DNA of 64,000 nucleotides from Myxococcus sp. RHSTA-1-4. Lineage in GTDB: Bacteria > Myxococcota > Myxococcia > Myxococcales > Myxococcaceae. The stretch covers positions 1 through 64,000 of the forward strand of contig NZ_JAIQDG010000032.1 of the NCBI RefSeq assembly GCF_020037125.1, in the 5' to 3' direction. A program made the translations under genes and the position numbers. The first letter of the stretch is position 1; every line of letters starts with the position of its first letter. The notes beneath the pieces were generated by a model, which ran no database searches, had not been told where the DNA came from, and saw only the letters and a list, made by a program, of their open reading frames with translations. Of this stretch, positions 20,856-27,368 are shown in pieces.

Positions 20856-21109
20856 ACGTTCCGCGCCCGCCCTCCCGGGACAACCGCGCCCGGTCCGGCC
20901 CTGCGAGTCCCTCTTCCCCTGGCGGCTCACGGTCTCCCGTGACCTGGTCAACGCCGAGCGGTGCGCGGTCTCCCGCGACCAGATGCGCTCAAACTCTCGC
21001 TTAAGTGCAAATTAGCTAACACAGTGGACTGACTCATGTCCACGAAGGGTGGAATAGTCGCGGATAACCGGATTCTGCTTCGCCGCTCCGACAGCGGCGG
21101 GGTGCCGGC
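20856..21109 (-). promoter_or_regulatory. Intergenic region upstream of the FAAL gene, probable promoter
   Basis: This 254-nt gap inside the biosynthetic locus contains an AT-rich patch at about 21000-21020, unusual for this GC-rich region. On the minus strand it reads GTGTTAGC followed by TAATTTGCAC. The same GTGTTAGC octamer occurs upstream of the neighbouring monooxygenase gene (near 23808). A -10 element of the TTAGCT kind is possible, but I see no convincing -35. The leader to the ATG at 20855 would be about 150 nt. Confidence 0.3.
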
Positions 21110-23728
21110 TCAGGCCGGCAGGGCGTCCACGAGCCGGATGTGAAGGCGCGGCCTGGCGCCGATCACACGCTCATCGAGGTACTCGGTGAGGACGCGCTCC
21201 ATGCGCAGCGCGTCATCCTGGGCCAGTTTCTTGAGCTCGGCGAGGTGGGTGAGGCTGTCGAGCACGGAGGCGGTGTCCACGCCGAAGTCGATGAGGCACG
21301 CGACCTCGTCCACGTCGCCGTCGTACAGCCGGTCCACCATGGGCAGGCAGGACGTCACGGTGCCGATGAGCGCGCCGGAGCGGTAGTAGCGCTCGAAGGC
21401 GTAGGAGGCGAGGTAGTCCGCCCACTTGGGCTCGTTGATGTCCACCTGGAGGTCGAGGCTCTTCACCAGGGTCTGCATCAGCGCCACGTGCGCGCGCAGG
21501 TACGTGGTGAGGGGGGCGCGGACCTTGTCGAGGACGTCGTCCGCGTCCTGGCCGACGAAGGTGTGCATCATGAGGGTGGCGACTCGCGAGCCCCGAGCGT
21601 GCCCGGCCTTGTCGGCGGCCGCGTGGAAGAGGCCGATTCGCTCCAGGGCTTCCTCCAGGGACTGGCCCAGGAGGGAGGTGAGGACGTTGTAGCCGCTGGC
21701 GCCGGTGCGCTCGAAGAGGGCGGGGTCCGTGGCGCACGTCACCCAGGTGGGGAGCCGGGGCTGGATGGGGCGGGGGAAGACCTTGAGGTGGACGTCCTTG
21801 CCGACGCCGTCCTTGGTGGCCACGGCCTCGCCGCGCCACAGGCGCTCGACCTTCTCGAGGTTCTCCCACATGACGTCGCGCTTGCGCGCGAAGTTCTCCG
21901 GGAAGAAGGCGAAGTCGTTGGGCACCCAACCGGAGGCGATGGAGATGCCCGCGCGTCCGCCGGAGAGGTTGTCGACGATGGACCACTCCTCGGCGACGCG
22001 GAACGGGCTCTGGAGGGGGAGCACGACGCTACCGGCGCGCAGGCTGACGTTGCGGGTGATGGTGGCCAGCGCGGAGGCGAGCATGGCGGGGTTCGGGTAG
22101 ATGCCGCCGTGCTCGTGGAAGTGGCGCTCCGGGGTGGATACGGAGGTGAAGCCGTGCTGGTCCGCGAACTTCGCCGCCTCGATGAGCAGGTGGTACTTGT
22201 CGCCGGTGCCGGCGTCCTCGTCCGCGAAGAAGAAGAGGCCGAAGTCCAGCTTCCGGGCGCGCCGGCGGGCCGGGACGACGTGGGCGACCAGGGAGTTCCC
22301 CTCGACGCGCACGGCCACCGCGCGGACCTCTGGATGTTGGGACAGCAGGGCACGGAGCTCGCCGGGTTCGGGAGTGGAACCGGCGGTGACGGTGCCTCGT
22401 GTGTCGCTGCCCACGGCCTTGCCGGCGGCCTCCAGGACTTCGCCCAGGGAGGACACGTCGCGGTCCGGCTGGGAGACGAGGATGTCCAGCAGTGCCACGA
22501 GCTGCCCCGACAGGCGGATGACGTCGAGGGGCGCGAAGCGACGGGAGTCATGGTGGAGGCGCAGCGACAGGCGAGGCCCGGCCATGACTTCCAGGCACAG
22601 TGGGAAGGCGGGTGACGGCGCGGAGCGAGAGAAGCCGTGGAACCCGAGCCCGCGAGCGAGCGGCTTGAGCGGGTCCTCCTCGGGGGCATCCCAGACGGAG
22701 ACGGCGCTCTGGAAGAGGGGCGCTTCTTCAGGGAGTCCAAGCCACTGACGTACCTGTGCGGTGGAGACGTGCTCATGGCGCTGGGCTTCGGTGAGCTCGG
22801 CCTGGAGTCCACGGAACCAGCGCACGGGGCTGCCATCGGCCGGGACGGTGAAGCGCCTGGGCAGCACATGCGCGAAGCTGCCGAGCATCGGTCGGCCCTG
22901 GGACAGCGAGGCGGGCCGGCCTGGAACGAGCGCGCCGAACACCACGTCCTGGCTGCCGGTGAGGTGTCGCAGTTGCAGTGCCCATGCGGCCTGGACGAGC
23001 GTGCTCAGCTCCAGCTTGTGCTTGCGCAGGAACGCCTGGATGTTGCCGGTCTCCGTGGGAGAGAGGAGCTGCTGCTGGACCCTGGGAAGGGAGGCCGTCT
23101 CCCTGGTGGCGGGCAGCTCCGGAAGCAGGGTGGGGCGAACACCGCGCAGCAGCTCGCGCCAGCGTGCCTCCGTTTCGGGAGTGGCCTGTTGCTCCGTCCA
23201 GGAGAGGTACTCACGGAAGGCGCGGGACTTCTCGAGCCCCGTGTCGCCCTGCTCGCGACGGGCCTTGTAGAGGCGCAGCAGCTCTTCGAGGCACAGCCGG
23301 GCCGAGCCCGCGTCGAGCACCGCGGCGTGGTAGCCGAAGACGAGCACGCCCGTGTCTGGTCCGGTGCGCAGCAGCGACAGCCGCACCAACGGAGCGGCGG
23401 TGAGGTTCATCCCGCGTCGGCGGTCCGCCTCCAGCCACGCGTCGAGCCCGCCCGTCAGCGCGGTGGCGTCCACTCGCTCCAGGGAGGGGGACACCTTCTC
23501 GCGCACCACCTGCATGGGCTCGGCGAGGCCCTGCATGAAGAAGGCGGTGCGCAGGGCGGTGTGCCGGCGAACCAGCTCGCGCAGGGCCTCTTCGAGGGCG
23601 GGCTCCTCCACGGCGCCGCGGAAGGAGGAATGGAGGTGCTCGATGCGGGATTCGGGAGGGGGCTGCCGTTGAGACAGCAGCTCTCGCTGCGAGGCAGTGA
23701 AGCGGTAGACGTCCTCGACGTTCTTCAT
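21110..23728 (-). CDS. Degenerate NRPS condensation domain fused to a luciferase-like (LLM) flavin monooxygenase
   Basis: The 872-residue protein begins MKNVEDVYR, nearly the same as the start of the NRPS gene at 6144. The first 430 residues align with NRPS condensation domains (RHTALRTAFF, STLVQAAWAL), but HHxxxDG is HAAVLDA at 134-140, losing the catalytic second His. Residues about 445-490 (PGELRALLSQHPEVRAVAV ... LVAHVVP) look like the end of an A domain, with the rest of that domain absent. From about 493 to the end is a flavin-dependent luciferase-like monooxygenase of the MupA/Atu3671 kind found embedded in NRPS modules (LDFGLFFFAD, TPERHFHEHGG, IASGWVPNDF). There is no carrier domain. 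The likely role is oxidation of a carrier-bound or released intermediate, with the C remnant acting as a docking platform; this is inference. Confidence 0.88.
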   Translation of the reverse strand: MKNVEDVYRFTASQRELLSQRQPPPESRIEHLHSSFRGAVEEPALEEALRELVRRHTALRTAFFMQGLAEPMQVVREKVSPSLERVDATALTGGLDAWLEADRRRGMNLTAAPLVRLSLLRTGPDTGVLVFGYHAAVLDAGSARLCLEELLRLYKARREQGDTGLEKSRAFREYLSWTEQQATPETEARWRELLRGVRPTLLPELPATRETASLPRVQQQLLSPTETGNIQAFLRKHKLELSTLVQAAWALQLRHLTGSQDVVFGALVPGRPASLSQGRPMLGSFAHVLPRRFTVPADGSPVRWFRGLQAELTEAQRHEHVSTAQVRQWLGLPEEAPLFQSAVSVWDAPEEDPLKPLARGLGFHGFSRSAPSPAFPLCLEVMAGPRLSLRLHHDSRRFAPLDVIRLSGQLVALLDILVSQPDRDVSSLGEVLEAAGKAVGSDTRGTVTAGSTPEPGELRALLSQHPEVRAVAVRVEGNSLVAHVVPARRRARKLDFGLFFFADEDAGTGDKYHLLIEAAKFADQHGFTSVSTPERHFHEHGGIYPNPAMLASALATITRNVSLRAGSVVLPLQSPFRVAEEWSIVDNLSGGRAGISIASGWVPNDFAFFPENFARKRDVMWENLEKVERLWRGEAVATKDGVGKDVHLKVFPRPIQPRLPTWVTCATDPALFERTGASGYNVLTSLLGQSLEEALERIGLFHAAADKAGHARGSRVATLMMHTFVGQDADDVLDKVRAPLTTYLRAHVALMQTLVKSLDLQVDINEPKWADYLASYAFERYYRSGALIGTVTSCLPMVDRLYDGDVDEVACLIDFGVDTASVLDSLTHLAELKKLAQDDALRMERVLTEYLDERVIGARPRLHIRLVDALPA

Positions 23729-23845
23729 GATGTAGGGCGCGGGTCCCGCGGGCCGTGTCCGGCCACCCGCTTCGAAGGTGAGGGCAGAAGTCCGAGCGGG
23801 ACGCTAACACGGGGCCTCCCACGGCCGGGAAGGTGCCCGGGGATT

Positions 23846-24286
23846 TCAGAGCATGTCGACGATACGTCCACTGCCGTCGATGGCGTAGGTCGCGCCGCCA
23901 TCGAGGAGCGGAGTATCGAGGCCGCATCTTTTCAACACGGGCGAGAATCGGACGAAGAACAGGTCATCACTGGCCTGCAGCACGAATGTTTCGTAGGTAC
24001 TCCTTCGCGAGAGGCATTCATCCAGTCGCTTGTCAGTGCCATGCCCCTTCACCTTGTGACCTGGCGGAAGGAACTCCCTCATCGCCACTTCGAGCGCGGC
24101 CATCATGGGGCCGGTCAGATGGACTCCATCCTCGAAGGAGGAGGGGAAGTTCACCTCCGCTGATGCCCCTGGAGGCACCCATTCCGCTTTCTCGTATTTG
24201 TAGTAGCCCAGGAGCGAGCATCCGCTCAGGGTGCTGAGACAGCAGGCGACAAGGGTCAAGTGTCTCATGATGGCGTCATTGCTCAT
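23846..24286 (-). CDS. Small lipoprotein, related to the 24434-24850 lipoprotein
   Basis: The 146-residue product has a short hydrophobic signal ending in a lipobox (LSGC, Cys23). The ATG at 24286 is preceded by AGGAC, whereas the internal ATG at 24268 has no ribosome-binding site. The mature part has conserved-looking Cys pairs and ends with GGATYAID. The neighbouring lipoprotein at 24434-24850 carries GATYAID in the same place and a similar spacing of E-C-L-x-R-R upstream, so the two are paralogues. GC content here is visibly lower than in the biosynthetic genes. No function is recognised. It follows the monooxygenase gene in the direction of the window but is transcribed from its own upstream side. 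Confidence 0.72.
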   Translation of the reverse strand: MSNDAIMRHLTLVACCLSTLSGCSLLGYYKYEKAEWVPPGASAEVNFPSSFEDGVHLTGPMMAALEVAMREFLPPGHKVKGHGTDKRLDECLSRRSTYETFVLQASDDLFFVRFSPVLKRCGLDTPLLDGGATYAIDGSGRIVDML

Positions 24287-24433
24287 GGCAGCCAGTCCTG
24301 TCCTTCAAAGATCTTGAGGTCTCCCCATTCACCCTCGGCCCTGCCGATTGGAACCCAGGCGCCACCAGTGGTCAGAAAGCATGAAGGCACGGAAGTTGAT
24401 GATGTACTGGCCTGTTGTCTCCTTTCGGCGACG

Positions 24434-24850
24434 CTACTCTACCGCGAGAATACGCCACCGCTTTACATCAATGGCATACGTTGCGCCGGCATCCGCGATG
24501 GGTCCGCCAGGAGGACAGGCATCCGCGTTGAATGAGAAGCTGACAAACATGATGCCGTCCGGACCGGGCGCGGCGAGGACGTCAAACGACTCTCGGCGAT
24601 ACAGACACTCCTCCAACGGGTTGGCTCCGCGGTGGGGCTTCGCGTCTAGAGGACGAAAATCGTCTGAGGCCAACTGGATTGCCCTGGCCATGACCCCGGA
24701 AAGCTGCTGGCGCCCCTCGGACGGCAGTTCCATGGGGAATCGCACCTGGGCTGCTTCTTCAGGTGGAGCCCGGGGGGGACGAGGGTATCGCTGGAAGAGC
24801 GAACACCCGATGAGGGGAATCGTCAGCAAGGGAAACAGAAGCCGTCTCAT
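24434..24850 (-). CDS. Small lipoprotein, paralogue of the 23846-24286 lipoprotein
   Basis: The 138-residue product starts MRRLLFPLLTIPLIGC, a clear lipoprotein signal with Cys16 as the acylated residue. A short AGGA lies about eight bases before the ATG. The mature region has a Pro-rich spacer (PRPPRAPP), a central ECLYRRESFDV segment and a C-terminal GATYAID, matching the order seen in the next lipoprotein gene downstream. The shared segments suggest a tandem duplication that has since diverged. The base composition is about 55-58% GC in hand-counted 60-nt samples, well below the flanking genes. No enzymatic motif was seen. Confidence 0.72.
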   Translation of the reverse strand: MRRLLFPLLTIPLIGCSLFQRYPRPPRAPPEEAAQVRFPMELPSEGRQQLSGVMARAIQLASDDFRPLDAKPHRGANPLEECLYRRESFDVLAAPGPDGIMFVSFSFNADACPPGGPIADAGATYAIDVKRWRILAVE

Positions 24851-24899
24851 TTACGATCCTGGAGTGTGTGTCGATTGTGGTCGCATGGCGGAAGGGATA

Positions 24900-25577
24900 T
24901 CAGCCATCGATGGGCGTCATGATTCCCGATGCCTTGTCTTCAGGCCGGATGTAGCCGATCAACCTCCAGATGGATCCATCACGCACATACACCTCTCCAG
25001 GTCGATTCTCATGGAGATAGGGGGCAAGCTTCATTACCCGGCAGGATGTGTCGAATTGGACGCGAATGAACCAGCGAAGATTTGATGACCGTCTGTCATC
25101 ACGAGACATGGCGGAAGGAAACCAGGGGTGGCTGTGGTAATCAGCCAAGATTGCTGGTCTGCCACGTGCGTCCCTGACTTTGGCGGGGAAGTAGCACTGC
25201 TTCCTCTTCTCCGGGTAGATCAACACGGTTGGCCCTAGTGGAGATGCATGGCTTGCGTAGAACAGGCCGTCGAGCGAGTAGATGACTCCGCAATACTCCT
25301 GGCCGTACCCTCGATCACTCGCGCGCGGCAATTGCATGATCGCAGGGCAGAGTTGGTCGATTATTGCGTCAGCGTCCGAAGATGGCTTGATGTCCTCCCA
25401 TGGACCACGGACCCATACAGTGCGGGTGTCGCCAATCAGGCCGTAGTTGGTCGACTCCCCGGATCCGGGTTGTGTAGTGGCGCATCCCGCAAGGAGCATG
25501 AAGAGGCTCAGGGTGGCAGGGCCAGCGAGTTGCACAAGGTGCGCCTTCCATCTGCGCAGGGGCAGTCGCATGTTCAT
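24900..25577 (-). CDS. Lipoprotein with a JAB/JAMM-type (DUF4329-like) metalloprotease motif
   Basis: This is a 225-residue product with an N-terminal basic stretch, a hydrophobic segment and the lipobox LAGC (Cys32). The mature domain contains all elements of the JAMM zinc site: Glu94 in QEYCGVIY, then His148-x-His150-x7-Ser158-x2-Asp161 (YHSHPWFPS...SRDD). JAMM proteins are zinc isopeptidases or peptidases; membrane-anchored secreted forms are uncommon. Two pairs of Cys (77/96 and 128/197 region) could form disulfides outside the cytoplasm. It starts 15 nt after the stop of the zinc-ribbon gene and may be co-transcribed with it. An internal ATG two codons later (MRLPL) is an alternative start. 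The function is unknown, but the metal site is visible directly in the sequence. Confidence 0.72.
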   Translation of the reverse strand: MNMRLPLRRWKAHLVQLAGPATLSLFMLLAGCATTQPGSGESTNYGLIGDTRTVWVRGPWEDIKPSSDADAIIDQLCPAIMQLPRASDRGYGQEYCGVIYSLDGLFYASHASPLGPTVLIYPEKRKQCYFPAKVRDARGRPAILADYHSHPWFPSAMSRDDRRSSNLRWFIRVQFDTSCRVMKLAPYLHENRPGEVYVRDGSIWRLIGYIRPEDKASGIMTPIDG

Positions 25578-25592
25578 ATGCCGTAGGTCCCT

Positions 25593-26261
25593 TCAGCGAC
25601 CGAACACGCGCGAGAACAGCCACATCAACGCGGAGCCGGTGGCATCCGTGCCGCTGGCGGCGGTGTACCCGGAATCGTGCTGCGCGAAGTACCCGGCGCT
25701 GGGCTCGGCCTTCGACAGGTCATCGGAGAAGGGCACGGAGCCCTCGGGCGCGCAGCTTCCGCAGTAGAGCTTCTCCTCCCAGACGAAGCCGTACTTCGGT
25801 TTGACGTTGCGCCTGCATGCGGCGCACCCCGGCGTCACGCCGAGCCGCAGCCTGGGCCGCACGTCCAGCGGCTCATTCCGGTACGCCTCCGCCGCACGCT
25901 GGAGTTGCCGCAGCTCGCCCGGGTCCAGCGCCACGCCGGCGCAGTCGGAGCACACCTCCACGGCCACTCCGAGTGCCTCCACCACCGGCAGGGGGCCATG
26001 GCCGCACCGGGGACACGTCGGCGCATGCGCGCCACAGTCAGGGCAGCTCGGCACGTACTGGAGCTTCGCATGGCAGCCCTTGCAGATGCCGGGCTGCCCC
26101 TTCGCGCGCCGGAGCAGCGCGTCCGAGACGGAGCCGCCCATCACCTTCACCAGTGCCTCGCCCTCGAACCACACGGAGCCGCAGCCGCCGCACTCCTCGC
26201 GGGACAGGCCGCCGATGAAGGTGGACCGCATGGTCATCCGGCAGAAGGGGCAGGCGCTCAT
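25593..26261 (-). CDS. Zinc-ribbon (TFIIB-type) protein
   Basis: With the ATG at 26261 the product has 222 residues and begins MSACPFC, the normal opening of zf-TFIIB proteins; an earlier in-frame start at 26333 would add 24 residues without support. It contains at least four CxxC pairs arranged as zinc ribbons (CPFC/CGGC, CKGC, CPDC/CPRC/CSDC, CAAC/CGSC) and an ALDPGELRQL motif typical of the family. The C-terminal 50 residues are Ser/Gly/Ala-rich. It is probably a cytoplasmic metal-binding protein of unknown partner. It is divergent from the TIG-like gene at 26407, sharing a 145-nt upstream region, and is followed after 15 nt by the JAMM lipoprotein. Confidence 0.8.
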   Translation of the reverse strand: MSACPFCRMTMRSTFIGGLSREECGGCGSVWFEGEALVKVMGGSVSDALLRRAKGQPGICKGCHAKLQYVPSCPDCGAHAPTCPRCGHGPLPVVEALGVAVEVCSDCAGVALDPGELRQLQRAAEAYRNEPLDVRPRLRLGVTPGCAACRRNVKPKYGFVWEEKLYCGSCAPEGSVPFSDDLSKAEPSAGYFAQHDSGYTAASGTDATGSALMWLFSRVFGR

Positions 26262-26406
26262 GCCGGCCGAGCCTACCAGGGCTCGGCCGGAGGAGGCCTC
26301 ACCTGGAGCGATGTCCGCGATGAGCACCCGCATCCAGCTCCAGCGCCGCCGCGTAGCCCCAGGAGAGGGACCTGGATGTCCCAGGCCCCAGAGCGAAGAG
26401 GCACAG

Positions 26407-27345
26407 ATGGAAACGAATCAGCAGAAGTCGGCGCTTCAGGTCTCCGTGCAGGAGATGGAACTGGCGGGGGCCGCCGGAAGGGGCGTGTGGGTCCGTTGGG
26501 ACAGCGAGGGGGCGGGGGACGGGCTCTCCGCCTACGACGTCAATCTGGTCCTGGAGAATGGCCGGGTGCTGCAACTGGCGCAGGGGCTGCCCGCGGGCGT
26601 CCACGAGCTGGTCTCCGGGGCGGCGGCCTCCGGGAAGGCGCGCATCCAGGTGGTCGGCATACAGACCGGGAATGGTGGGATGATGCAGGGGCTCGGCCCG
26701 TGGATGGAGCTCCCCGACGGCGCGGGTGCACGAGAGGCGGCACAGCGGCGGCTGTCCGACGGCCAGGCCATCAGGGTGACGGGCGCGCCGAGCATCAGCT
26801 CGGTTCAGCCTGGCACGCTTCGGGCCGGAACGACCGTCGTCATGATCCAGGGGGCGAACCTCCCGCTGTCCTTCGGGTACGCCATCACCAACCCGTACGG
26901 GCAGCCCATCCTGGGCACCGGAACGGGCTTCCCGTCGGGCAGCTCCAACTCCGTGAGCCTGCCCCTCTACGTCGCCTCCAACGTGCCGCCGGGGCAGTAC
27001 CTGCTCCGGGTCACCAATCAGGCAGGAAGCACCTCGGTGCCGATCTACATCGCGACGGCACTGCAGGCGCCCACCATCAGCTACCTCGACCCGAGCATCA
27101 TCTACCCGGACAACAGCGGGCCGACGCGGCAGCTCATCGTCGGCGGCAACAACCTGCCGACGAGCCTCTCGGGCTTCTCCGTGTCATCGCCGCAGATCGG
27201 CCTGTCTCTGGCGGTCCCGAATCCCTCCAGCGCCATCCTGGTCCTGTCCAACCTGCTCTCGGTGCCCTCGGGCCGGTACACGCTCACGGCGTCCAACGCC
27301 GCGGGCTCGGCGTCGGGGAACTTCGACATCGTGCGCTTCTTCTGA
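26407..27345 (+). CDS. IPT/TIG-like repeat protein
   Basis: The 312-residue product starts at an ATG preceded by GAAGAGG. Residues about 1-110 form a region of unknown fold with short beta-rich segments. From about 118 on there are two Ig-like TIG units of roughly 95 residues each, beginning PSISSVQPG...TVVMIQG and PTISYLDPS...RQLIVGG. Each has the conserved pattern of a proline-aromatic start, a buried GxNLP, and an end like PSGRYTLTASNAAGS. There is no signal peptide or membrane segment, which is odd for TIG proteins, which usually act outside the cell. An alternative secretion route cannot be judged from sequence. The gene converges with the histidine kinase gene, with only 23 nt between the stop codons. 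Confidence 0.7.
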   Translation: METNQQKSALQVSVQEMELAGAAGRGVWVRWDSEGAGDGLSAYDVNLVLENGRVLQLAQGLPAGVHELVSGAAASGKARIQVVGIQTGNGGMMQGLGPWMELPDGAGAREAAQRRLSDGQAIRVTGAPSISSVQPGTLRAGTTVVMIQGANLPLSFGYAITNPYGQPILGTGTGFPSGSSNSVSLPLYVASNVPPGQYLLRVTNQAGSTSVPIYIATALQAPTISYLDPSIIYPDNSGPTRQLIVGGNNLPTSLSGFSVSSPQIGLSLAVPNPSSAILVLSNLLSVPSGRYTLTASNAAGSASGNFDIVRFF

Positions 27346-27368
27346 CAGGCACCAGTCAGGACGGACCG

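Noticed and set aside
18324..20942. Long plus-strand open frame opposite the FAAL gene.
   Set aside because: Same reasoning; the minus-strand FAAL-ACP-C protein explains the sequence.
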